From NCBI RefSeq assembly GCF_014202475.1, contig NZ_JACHGV010000002.1:953102-1017101 (forward strand): 64,000 bases of DNA. The letters run 5' to 3'. A program made the translations under genes and the position numbers. This DNA comes from Streptomyces paradoxus. Its GTDB lineage: Bacteria; Actinomycetota; Actinomycetes; Streptomycetales; Streptomycetaceae. Below, piece after piece: positions 49,854 to 58,251 of the stretch. The notes under the pieces were generated by a model. That model did no database searches. It was not told the DNA's origin and saw only the letters and a list, made by a program, of their open reading frames with translations. Within the stretch, counting starts at the first letter, position 1; each line of letters starts with the position of its first letter.

Positions 49854-51266
49854 ATGCGCATGACGAGCAGCACCATCCGGACACGCTGGTCGCCCAAGCG
49901 GGACACGGCGACCCCCCAGCACCGCAGAGCCGCCAAGACGGCGGCCGCCGTCGCCGCGGGAGCCCTCGCGCTCTCGCTGTCCGCCTGCGGAAGCAGCGAC
50001 GACGGCAGCGGTGGAAGCACGGGCGACACCGACGAAACCACCAACAACGTCACCCTTCCGAAGCTGGACGGGACGAGCCTCGAGGTCGCCGCCGTGTGGA
50101 GCGGCACCGAACAGGCCAACTTCAAGAAGGTCCTGCAGGAGTTCGAGAAGCGCACGGGCGCCAAGGTCACGTTCGTGCCCGCGCAGGACCCGATCATCAA
50201 CTTCATCGGTTCCAAGGTGGCCGGCGGGCAGCCGCCGGACATCGCGATGCTGCCGCAGCCCGGCGCCATCAAGCAGGCCGTCGACAAGGGCTGGGCCAAG
50301 CCGCTGGGCTCCGAGGCCGCCAAGGAGCTCGGCGAGAACTACTCGCAGGGCTGGCAGGACATCGGCAAGGTGGGCGGCAAGCAGTACGGCGTCTACTACA
50401 AGGCCGCCAACAAGTCCCTGATCTGGTACAACAACCAGGTCTTCGAGAACGCCGGGGCGAGTGAGCCCGAGACCTGGCCGGATCTGCTCAACACCGCGCA
50501 GACGGTCTTCGACTCCGGCGTCACCCCGTTCTCCGTCGGCGGCGCCGAGGGCTGGACGCTGACCGACTGGTTCGAGAACGTGTACCTCTCCCAGGCCGGC
50601 CCGGAGAAGTACGACCAGCTGGCCAAGCACGAGATCAAGTGGACCGACCCGTCCGTGAAGGACGCGCTGACCACGCTCGCGCAGGTCTGGGGCAAGCCCG
50701 ACTGGATCGCGGGCGGGGCGAACGGGGCGTTGCAGACCGACTTCCCGGCGTCCGTCACCCAGGTCTTCACCGGCGGGGACCAGCCCAAGGCAGCCATGGT
50801 CGCCGCGGGCGACTTCGCGCAGGTCAACATCCCCTCCACCATGAAGATCGGCACGGACGCGAAGGTCTTCCCCTTCCCGGCGGTCGGTGACAACGGACCG
50901 GTGGTCTCGGGCGGCGACGCGGCCGTGATCCTGGAGGACTCGAAGGGGTCGCAGGCCCTGGCCACCTGGCTGGCCTCGCCCGACGCGGCAGAGATCCAGG
51001 CCAAGCTGGGCGGCTACCTCTCACCGAACAAGAACGTGCCGAACTCCGCGTACCCCAACGCGGTGCAGCAGAAGATCGCCAAGGCGCTCATCGACGCCGG
51101 TGACGACTTCCGCTTCGACATGTCCGACCAGGCCCCGCAGGCCTTCGGCGGTACGCCCGGCAAGGGCGAGTGGAAGATCCTCCAGGACTTCCTGAAGAAC
51201 CCGAAGGACATCGCGGGGACGCAGGCGAAGCTGGAGGCCGAAGCAGCCGCGGCGTACGGGAACTGA
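49854..51266 (+). CDS. Sugar-binding lipoprotein of a second ABC importer
   Basis: 470 residues. Long signal peptide with a basic start and lipobox LSLSAC, lipid Cys at 45; the mature protein is a family 1 solute-binding protein with a glycosidic-substrate-type fold (VWSGTEQANFKKVLQEFEKRTG at its start is typical of alpha-glucoside-type CUT1 proteins). It heads an operon with two permeases, only 4 nt before the first. No ATPase is nearby, implying a shared one. A downstream ATG six bases on is an alternative start. Substrate unknown; no hydrolase is in the operon. Confidence 0.9.
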   Translation: MRMTSSTIRTRWSPKRDTATPQHRRAAKTAAAVAAGALALSLSACGSSDDGSGGSTGDTDETTNNVTLPKLDGTSLEVAAVWSGTEQANFKKVLQEFEKRTGAKVTFVPAQDPIINFIGSKVAGGQPPDIAMLPQPGAIKQAVDKGWAKPLGSEAAKELGENYSQGWQDIGKVGGKQYGVYYKAANKSLIWYNNQVFENAGASEPETWPDLLNTAQTVFDSGVTPFSVGGAEGWTLTDWFENVYLSQAGPEKYDQLAKHEIKWTDPSVKDALTTLAQVWGKPDWIAGGANGALQTDFPASVTQVFTGGDQPKAAMVAAGDFAQVNIPSTMKIGTDAKVFPFPAVGDNGPVVSGGDAAVILEDSKGSQALATWLASPDAAEIQAKLGGYLSPNKNVPNSAYPNAVQQKIAKALIDAGDDFRFDMSDQAPQAFGGTPGKGEWKILQDFLKNPKDIAGTQAKLEAEAAAAYGN

Positions 51267-51270
51267 CGTC

Positions 51271-52617
51271 ATGACGTCGGTTCCGGCGGCAGGGGGCACC
51301 AAGCCCCCTGCCGCTCCCAAGTCGCGCAAGAGTGTGACCGGCACCCGCAGGACCGTCGCGGCGCTGTTCCTGCTGCCCGCGCTCGTCCTGCTCGGCGCGC
51401 TCGTGGTGTACCCGATCGGGTACTCGGTCGTGCGCAGTTTCTACGACCAGTCCGGTGACGGCTTCGCCGGCATAGACAACTACAAGGCCCTCTTCACCGA
51501 CGAGGGCATCCGCACCGCGCTGAAGAACAACATCATCTGGGTGGTGTTCGCGCCGACGATCGCGACGGCGCTCGGCCTGATCTTCGCGGTGCTGACCGAA
51601 CGGGTGCGCTGGGGCACGGCGTTCAAGCTGGTCGTCTTCATGCCGATGGCGATCTCGATGCTGGCGGCGGGCATCATCTTCCGCCTGGTGTACGACCAGG
51701 ACCCGGACAAGGGCGTCGCGAACGCGGTGTGGGTGGGCGTGCACGACACGTTCTCCCAGGCCTCGGCGTTCCCGAAGGCCCACCCGGGACGGGAATCACC
51801 GCTGGAGCCGGCCGGCGGCGGCGCGTTCATCACCACGTCGCCCGTCCGCACGGGCGAGGCGGTCTCGCTGCCCCTGGTGGGTGTGGCGCCCGATCTGATG
51901 CCCGACGGCGCGAAGGCCGCGGCGGCGCCGGAGCCGGAGCCGGACAAGGTCACGGGCACGACCTGGCAGGACTTCACCCGCGGCAAGGGCGTCGGCAAGC
52001 TCAACAGCGTCGACCCGGCCGAACTGGGCTATGCCGGGATGAAGGTCGAGGCCGTGAAGGACGGGAAGGTGGTGGCGTCGGCGACGGCCGCCGACGACGG
52101 CACCTTCACGCTTCCGGCCTCGGCCGACGGGGCCCAACTCCGGCTCCCCGCGAGCAACTTCAAGGAACCGTACAACGGCCTGGACTGGCTCGGCCCGTCC
52201 CTGGTCACCCCGGCCATCATCGGCTCGTACATCTGGATGTGGGCGGGCTTCGCGATGGTGCTGATCGCGGCCGGGCTCGCGAGCGTGCCCCGGGAACTGC
52301 TGGAGGCTGCGCGGGTCGACGGCGCGAGCGAGTGGCAGGTGTTCAGACGGGTCACGGTGCCGCTGCTGGCGCCGGTCCTGGCGGTCGTCGCCGTCACCCT
52401 GATGATCAACGTGCTGAAGATCTTCGACCTGGTCTTCATCATCGCCCCCGGCTCCTCCCAGGACGACGCGAACGTCCTGGCGCTGGAGCTGTACCGCAAG
52501 GGCTTCTCCGAGGACCAGCCGGGCATCGCCAGCGCCATCTCGGTGTTCCTGCTGCTGCTCGTGATCCCGGTGATGTGGTTCAACGTACGCAGACTGCGGC
52601 GGGAGGTGCGGCGATGA
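51271..52617 (+). CDS. CUT1 ABC permease (MalF-type) with inserted ~140-residue extracytoplasmic domain
   Basis: 448 residues against about 300 for ordinary MalF-type partners in Streptomyces. Three N-terminal helices (about 29-50, 86-107, 117-139), then a hydrophilic segment from about 155 to 300 where family members have about 30 residues, then the remaining helices and the EAA loop RELLEAARVDGASEWQVFRR. The insert ends with a small beta-type domain (about 240-296; GMKVEAVKDGKVVASATAAD then DGTFTLPASADG), like carboxypeptidase-regulatory/prealbumin-like sandwiches. By topology it should face outside, near the binding protein dock. ATG 51271, 4 nt after the lipoprotein stop. Confidence 0.88.
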   Translation: MTSVPAAGGTKPPAAPKSRKSVTGTRRTVAALFLLPALVLLGALVVYPIGYSVVRSFYDQSGDGFAGIDNYKALFTDEGIRTALKNNIIWVVFAPTIATALGLIFAVLTERVRWGTAFKLVVFMPMAISMLAAGIIFRLVYDQDPDKGVANAVWVGVHDTFSQASAFPKAHPGRESPLEPAGGGAFITTSPVRTGEAVSLPLVGVAPDLMPDGAKAAAAPEPEPDKVTGTTWQDFTRGKGVGKLNSVDPAELGYAGMKVEAVKDGKVVASATAADDGTFTLPASADGAQLRLPASNFKEPYNGLDWLGPSLVTPAIIGSYIWMWAGFAMVLIAAGLASVPRELLEAARVDGASEWQVFRRVTVPLLAPVLAVVAVTLMINVLKIFDLVFIIAPGSSQDDANVLALELYRKGFSEDQPGIASAISVFLLLLVIPVMWFNVRRLRREVRR

Positions 52618-53474
52618 AGGCCAAGCAGTCGCTGGGATCGCGGCTCGTCGAGGCGGTCGGCGGCGGGGTGCTGCGGGTGTTCCTCATCGTCGTCGGACTG
52701 TTCTGGCTGGTGCCGACGATCGGGCTGCTGCTGTCGAGTCTCCGTGCGCCGGAGGACATCGCGGCGAGCGGCTGGTGGAACGTGTTCACCGAGCCCTCGC
52801 AGATCACCTTCGACAGCTACGCGAAGCTGCTGGAGAACGAAGACATCACCAGCTCCCTGCTGAACACGGTCTGGATCACCGTGCCGGCGACCCTGCTGGT
52901 GGTGATCATCGGCTCGCTGGCCGGCTACGCCTTCGCCTGGATGGAGTTCCCGGGCCGGGACTGGTGGTTCCTGGGCGTGGTCGGTCTGTTGGTCGTGCCC
53001 GTGCAGGTCGCGCTGATCCCGATCGCCGAACTCTTCGGCAAAATCGGCATCTTCGGCTCGGTGCTCGGCGTGGTGCTCTTCCACGTCGGTTTCGGTCTGC
53101 CGTTCGCGGTGTTCCTGCTGCGGAACTTCTTCGCGGAGATCCCGAGAGAGCTGCTGGAGGCGGCGCGCCTGGACGGGGCGGGCGAACTGCGCCTGTTCTT
53201 CCGTGTCGTGATGCCGCTGGGAGGTCCGGCGATCGCGGCGCTCGGCATCTTCCAGTTCCTGTGGGTGTGGAACGACATGCTGGTCGCGCTGATCTTCTCG
53301 GACTCCGGGAGCCAGCCGATCACGGTCGCGCTCCAGACGCAGGTACGGCAGTTCGGCAACAACATCGACGTGCTGGCACCCGGCGCGTTCATCTCGATGG
53401 TGGTCCCGCTGGCCGTCTTCTTCGCGTTCCAGCGGCAGTTCGTGTCCGGCGTGATGGCGGGCGCGGTCAAGTAG
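52614..53474 (+). CDS. CUT1 ABC permease (MalG-type)
   Basis: 286 residues with about six membrane helices and EAA loop PRELLEAARLDGAGELRLFFR. ATG overlaps the stop of the first permease (ATGA). Unlike its partner it has the usual length with no insertion. Ends the operon; a hairpin follows 21 nt on. Confidence 0.92.
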   Translation: MKAKQSLGSRLVEAVGGGVLRVFLIVVGLFWLVPTIGLLLSSLRAPEDIAASGWWNVFTEPSQITFDSYAKLLENEDITSSLLNTVWITVPATLLVVIIGSLAGYAFAWMEFPGRDWWFLGVVGLLVVPVQVALIPIAELFGKIGIFGSVLGVVLFHVGFGLPFAVFLLRNFFAEIPRELLEAARLDGAGELRLFFRVVMPLGGPAIAALGIFQFLWVWNDMLVALIFSDSGSQPITVALQTQVRQFGNNIDVLAPGAFISMVVPLAVFFAFQRQFVSGVMAGAVK

Positions 53475-53495
53475 CAAGCGCAGCAAGGTAGTTGG

Positions 53496-53523
53496 AGGGG
53501 CGGGCCGGGGGTGGTCCGCCCCT
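53496..53523 (+). terminator. Terminator of the second sugar importer operon
   Basis: 11-bp stem with one G-U pair (53496-53506 with 53513-53523), G-rich 6-nt loop, 21 nt beyond the permease stop. No U-tract. Confidence 0.65.
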
Positions 53524-53604
53524 TCGGCGTTCCCCCGGATGCCGTAGCCACCGTAACCAAGTCGGCCCACCGGCCGTTCCCGGGCCGAACGCCCGCGCCG
53601 ACCG

Positions 53605-55878
53605 ATGGATGGCCTCTTGCCCAGGTTCAGTGTCATTGTCCCCGCGTACCAGGTTCAGGCGTACCTGCACGAGTGCCTCGAATCGGTGCTCTCCCAGTCC
53701 TGTCCCGATCTGGAACTGATCGTCGTCGACGACTGCTCGCCGGACGCGTGCGGCGCGATCATCGACGAGTTCGCCGCCCGTGACACGCGCGTACGCCCCG
53801 TACACCTGCCGGAGAACGTGGGCCTGGGCCGCGCGAGAAACGCCGGGGTGGCACACGCGAGCGGGGACTACCTGCTGTTCCTCGACGGTGACGACACCCT
53901 CACGCCCGACGCGCTGCGGTCGGTCGCCGACCGGCTGAAGGAGACCGGCGAGCCGGACGTGCTGGTCTTCGACTACGCCCGCACCTACTGGACGGGGGAG
54001 GCGATCCGCAACCAGGCGGCCCTGCAGCTCACCGAGCAGGGCCCGGCGCCGTTCCGCCTGGAGGACCGCCCGGGGCTGCTGCGGCTGCTGATGGTCGCCT
54101 GGAACAAGGCCTACCGGCGGGAGTTCGTCGAGCGGGAGGGCTTCCTCTTCCCGCCCGGCGTCTACGAGGACACGCCGTGGACGTACCCGGTGCTGATGAC
54201 CGCCGAGTCGATCGCGACCCTCGACCGGGTCTGCGTGCACTACCGGCAGCGGCGCCAGGGCAGCATCCTGCGCACCACCAGCGAGCGGCACTTCGACGTC
54301 TTCGAGCAGTACGACCGGGTCTTCGCGTTCCTCGACGAGCGTCCGCACCTGGCCCAGTGGCGGCCGGTGCTGTTCCGCCGCATGGTGCACCACCTGGCGA
54401 TCGTGTACTCCCGGCGGGACCGGCTGCCCCGGGGCTCGCGCGCCGACTTCCTGCGCCGGGCCCGCGCCCACTACCGCCGCTACCGCACCCCTGGCGTCCC
54501 CGTCACCCTGCGCTGCCGGATCCACCACGTCCTGATCCGCTTCGGCCTGCACCGCACCTACCGCACCCTCCAGCTGGCCTCCGCCCTGCACCGCGCGGTG
54601 GCCGGAACCACCGGGACGCTGCTGCGGGGCCTGCGGTCGGCCGCCCTCCGGACCCACTACCGCGTGCAGCGCTGTCTGCCGCTGCGCGCCGACCGCGCCG
54701 TCTTCGCCGCCTACGACGGCCGCGGCCACGGCTGCAACCCGGGCGCGCTGGAGTCCGCGTTCCGCGAGCTCGCGCCGCACATCCGCACGGCGTGGATCGC
54801 CCGCCGCGAGCACCACCACACGATCCCGCCCGGCCCGCGCCGCCTCGTCCCCGGGACGGCCGCCTACTGGACGGCCCTCGCCCGCTCCCGCTACCTGGTC
54901 AGCAACACCGGCTTCGACGACCGCCTGGCCAAGCGCCGGGGCCAGGTCCTGATCCAGACCGGGCACGGCACCCCGCTGGGCCACATCGGCCTCGACCTCC
55001 AGGAGCGCCCCGCCGCGGCCCGCGGCCGGGACTTCGCGCGGCTGCTGAAAGACGTCGACCGGTGGGACTACGTGCTGTCCGCCAACCGCCACACCACGCT
55101 GACCCACGAGCGGGTCCACCCCGGCCGCTACACCATGCTGGAGTACGGCTACCCGCGCAACGACGTGTTCCGGACGGCCACCCCGGCGGACGTGGCCCGG
55201 CTGCGCGCCTCGCTCGGCATCCCGCGGGGCTCGGTGGCGATCCTGTACGCGCCGACCCACCGCGACTACCGCCACTCCCAGCGCCACACCCTCGACCTCC
55301 AGCGGATCGTGCGCCGTCTCGGCCCGCGCTTCATCCTCCTGGCCCGCGCCCACCACGTCTACGACGCCCCGCTGACCAGCACCTGCGGCCGGGTCGTCGA
55401 CGTCTCCGGCCACCCGAGCGTCGAGTCGCTCTGTCTGGCGTCGGACGCCCTGGTCACGGACTACTCGTCGCTGATGTTCGACTACGCCAATCTGGACCGG
55501 CCGATCGTGGTCCACGCCGACGACTGGGAGGCGTACGACGCGGCCCGCGGCACCTACTTCGACCTGCGCGGCTTTCCGCCGGGCGCGGTGGCCCGCGGTG
55601 AGGACGAGCTGATCGACATCTTCGCCACCGGCCACTGGCGCGGCTCCCGCTCGGCCCAGCTGCGGGCGGCGTTCCGCGAGCGGTTCTGCACCTACGACGA
55701 CGGCCGGGCCGCCGAGCGGGTGGTGCGCCGGGTCGTCCTCGGCGAGTCGGAGCTGCCGCCGGTCGTGCCGCTCGGCGAGCGCCGCCCGGTGCCCTCGGCG
55801 GCGGCCTCGCTGACGCGCGAGCCGCTCACCACGGTGCCGCTGCCGGCCTCCCCGCACGCCGTCACCGACAGCCTCTGA
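53605..55878 (+). CDS. GT2 glycosyltransferase fused to TagF-like polyol-phosphate polymerase (1 of 3)
   Basis: 757 residues. GT2 domain (about 5-230) with FSVIVPAYQVQAYL, ENVGLGRARN, DGDD (94-97) and WNKAYRREF; basic helical linker (about 230-375); then a CDP-glycerol:poly(glycerophosphate) glycerophosphotransferase-like domain (about 385-715) with HGTPLG, APTHRDYR and VTDYSSLMFDYANLDRP. It would add sugar and polyol-phosphate units to a wall glycopolymer in the cytosol. The HGTPL motif lacks the following Lys that the two paralogues have. ATG 53605 is given, but a TTG at 53617 would make LPRFSVIVP align with the paralogues' N-termini. 130 bp after the ABC operon, so a separate unit. Confidence 0.87.
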   Translation: MDGLLPRFSVIVPAYQVQAYLHECLESVLSQSCPDLELIVVDDCSPDACGAIIDEFAARDTRVRPVHLPENVGLGRARNAGVAHASGDYLLFLDGDDTLTPDALRSVADRLKETGEPDVLVFDYARTYWTGEAIRNQAALQLTEQGPAPFRLEDRPGLLRLLMVAWNKAYRREFVEREGFLFPPGVYEDTPWTYPVLMTAESIATLDRVCVHYRQRRQGSILRTTSERHFDVFEQYDRVFAFLDERPHLAQWRPVLFRRMVHHLAIVYSRRDRLPRGSRADFLRRARAHYRRYRTPGVPVTLRCRIHHVLIRFGLHRTYRTLQLASALHRAVAGTTGTLLRGLRSAALRTHYRVQRCLPLRADRAVFAAYDGRGHGCNPGALESAFRELAPHIRTAWIARREHHHTIPPGPRRLVPGTAAYWTALARSRYLVSNTGFDDRLAKRRGQVLIQTGHGTPLGHIGLDLQERPAAARGRDFARLLKDVDRWDYVLSANRHTTLTHERVHPGRYTMLEYGYPRNDVFRTATPADVARLRASLGIPRGSVAILYAPTHRDYRHSQRHTLDLQRIVRRLGPRFILLARAHHVYDAPLTSTCGRVVDVSGHPSVESLCLASDALVTDYSSLMFDYANLDRPIVVHADDWEAYDAARGTYFDLRGFPPGAVARGEDELIDIFATGHWRGSRSAQLRAAFRERFCTYDDGRAAERVVRRVVLGESELPPVVPLGERRPVPSAAASLTREPLTTVPLPASPHAVTDSL

Positions 55879-56044
55879 CCACGGTTCTCACCCCGGGGAG
55901 TCCGCATGCCCTCCAGCCCGTCGCGGCCGACACCCAGCCGGCCGTCCTCCTGGCGCCCGTCCGGGCGGCCGGGACGCCCGCGCGCCGTGTGAGCCGGCCC
56001 GCCTCCACCACCTCGTGCAGACCGCCCTCGACAGAAAGAGCAGA

Positions 56045-58243
56045 ATGCCCCGCTTCAGCATCGTCGTCCCGTCCCATGGGGTCGCGGGCCGGCTGTCCCA
56101 GGCGCTGGACTCCGTCCTCGCCCAGTCGTTCGGCGACTTCGAGCTGATCCCGGTGTGCGACGCGCCCGACGCGCCGGCGGCGGACGTCGTCACCGGGTAC
56201 GCCGAGCGGGACTCCCGGGTGACGCCGGTGTACTCGCCGCCGTCGGACGGACTGGCCGGGGCGCGCAACACCGGGCTGCGGGCGGCGGTCGGCGGCCATG
56301 TGCTGTTCCTCGACGGCGACGACGTCCTGGTCCCGGGCGCGCTGGCGGCGCTGGACGCCCGGCTGGGCGAGACCGGCGACGTGGACGTCCTGTACTTCGA
56401 GCACGAGCGCACCCCCTGGTGGGAGGGCGATCCGACCAACCTGGCCGCCCCCCTGCTGGCCAGGACGCCGGAGGGGGCCTTCGCCCCCGGCCGGGCCCCG
56501 CGGCTGACGGGCGTGGCGCTCCCGGCGTGGAGCGCGGCCTACCGCCGTCTCTTCCTCACCGAACAGGGCCTCGCCTTCCCCGGTGACCACTACACCGATG
56601 TCGGTTTCGGCGGGCTGGTCACCCTGCGGGCGGAGCGGGTGGCGGCCCTGCGGGCGGTCGTCGTGCGGCATCTGCTGCGCCGGCAGGGCAACCTGCTGGG
56701 CCTGCCCGGCGAGCACCACGCCGAGCTGCTGGACCAGGCCGAGCTGGTGCTGACGCGGGCCGTGGAGCAGGGGCTTCCGGCGGACCGCCGGTCGCCGCTG
56801 TTCGAGCAGCTCTTCGCCGCCGTACTGAAGACGGCCGCCCATCCACGGCGGCTGACGTCCGGACGCCGGGCCTTCTTCCGGCGGGCGAGCGCGCTTTACC
56901 GGCGGCACCGCCCCGACGGTTACCGGACGCCCGGCGGCAGCCTCGGCGTCCAGCACCGGCTGCTCGCCTGCGGGTCGTACCCGGCGTTCCGCACCCTGCG
57001 CGCCGTCAACCGGGGAGTGCTGCGGGCCGCCGCGCTGCTCCCCCGCCCGCGGGGGCTGCGCACCCGGCTGCGGTACGCGGCGGCCCTGCGCCTGCCGCTG
57101 GACCGGAACCTCGTCGTGTACTGCGCGTACTGGGGCCGCGGCTACGCCTGCAACCCGGCCGCGATCCACGCCAAGGCCCGCGAACTCGCGCCGCACCTCC
57201 GCTCGGTGTTCCTGGTCGAGCCGGACGCGGTGGGAAGCGTGCCGCCGGGCGTCGAGTACGCGGTGATCGGCAGCCCGACGTACTGGCGGGTGCTGGCCCG
57301 CGCCAAGTACCTCGTCAACAACGCCAACTTCGCGGACGCCGTGGTCAAGCGCCCCGGCAGCGTCCACCTCCAGACCCAGCACGGCACCCCGCTGAAGACG
57401 ATGGGCGCCGACCAGGCGACCTACCCCGTGGTGGCCGCGGCGACCGGCAGCATCGCCAGGCTGCTGGCCCGGGTGGACCGCTGGGACTACAACCTCACCT
57501 CCAACCGGCACTCCACCGAGATGTGGGAACGGGCGTTCCCCAGCACGCACGAGACCCTGGAGTACGGCTATCCGCGCAACGACGTCTACTGCACGGCGTC
57601 CGCCGAGGACGTCGCCCGCGTCCGCAAGGAACTGGGCATCCCCGACGGCAAGATGGCCCTGCTCTACGCGCCCACGCACCGCGACTACGCCACCGGCTTC
57701 GAGACGGGCCTGGACCTGGCGGAGTTCTGCGAGACGATCGGCGACGACTACGTGGTGCTGCTGCGCGCCCACTACTTCTACGACCAGGGCTCGTCCAGGG
57801 GCGGCGGCCGGATCATCGACGTCACCGGGCACCGCTCCTCGGAGGACGTGTGCCTGGCCGCGGACGCGCTGATCACGGACTACTCGTCGATCATGTTCGA
57901 CTACGCCAACCTGGACCGGCCGATCGTCGTGTACGCGGACGACTGGGACGTCTACCGGGAGACGCGGGGCGTCTACTTCGACCTGATGGAGCTGCCGCCG
58001 GGCCGGGTCGCCCGGACTCCCGGGGAGCTGGCGGCCGTCTTCCGCGACGGCTCCTGGGCGGACGAGTCCGCCGCCGCCCTGCGGGCCGCTTTCCGGGAGC
58101 GCTTCTGCCAGTTCGACGACGGGCGTGCCGCCGAGCGGGTCGTGCGCCGGGTGCTGCTCGGGGAGCCGCCCGAGTCGATCCCGCCCGTGGTCCCGCTCGC
58201 GGAGCGTGTCCCGGCCCCCGCCGCCACCCTCGTGAGGAGCTGA
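56045..58243 (+). CDS. GT2 glycosyltransferase fused to TagF-like polyol-phosphate polymerase (2 of 3)
   Basis: 732 residues with the same two-domain plan as the preceding enzyme. GT2: FSIVVPSHGVAGRL, DGDD near residue 93; here the motif between is SDGLAGARNTGLR rather than ENVGLGRARN, and WNKAYRR is replaced by WSAAYRR, so donor or acceptor binding likely differs. Polymerase domain: QTQHGTPLKTMG, APTHRDYATG, ITDYSSIMFDYANLDRP. ATG 56045 with GAAAGAG upstream. 166 bp gap before it, only 8 bp to the next paralogue, so genes 2 and 3 are certainly co-transcribed. Confidence 0.88.
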   Translation: MPRFSIVVPSHGVAGRLSQALDSVLAQSFGDFELIPVCDAPDAPAADVVTGYAERDSRVTPVYSPPSDGLAGARNTGLRAAVGGHVLFLDGDDVLVPGALAALDARLGETGDVDVLYFEHERTPWWEGDPTNLAAPLLARTPEGAFAPGRAPRLTGVALPAWSAAYRRLFLTEQGLAFPGDHYTDVGFGGLVTLRAERVAALRAVVVRHLLRRQGNLLGLPGEHHAELLDQAELVLTRAVEQGLPADRRSPLFEQLFAAVLKTAAHPRRLTSGRRAFFRRASALYRRHRPDGYRTPGGSLGVQHRLLACGSYPAFRTLRAVNRGVLRAAALLPRPRGLRTRLRYAAALRLPLDRNLVVYCAYWGRGYACNPAAIHAKARELAPHLRSVFLVEPDAVGSVPPGVEYAVIGSPTYWRVLARAKYLVNNANFADAVVKRPGSVHLQTQHGTPLKTMGADQATYPVVAAATGSIARLLARVDRWDYNLTSNRHSTEMWERAFPSTHETLEYGYPRNDVYCTASAEDVARVRKELGIPDGKMALLYAPTHRDYATGFETGLDLAEFCETIGDDYVVLLRAHYFYDQGSSRGGGRIIDVTGHRSSEDVCLAADALITDYSSIMFDYANLDRPIVVYADDWDVYRETRGVYFDLMELPPGRVARTPGELAAVFRDGSWADESAAALRAAFRERFCQFDDGRAAERVVRRVLLGEPPESIPPVVPLAERVPAPAATLVRS

Positions 58244-58251
58244 CCGAAGAA

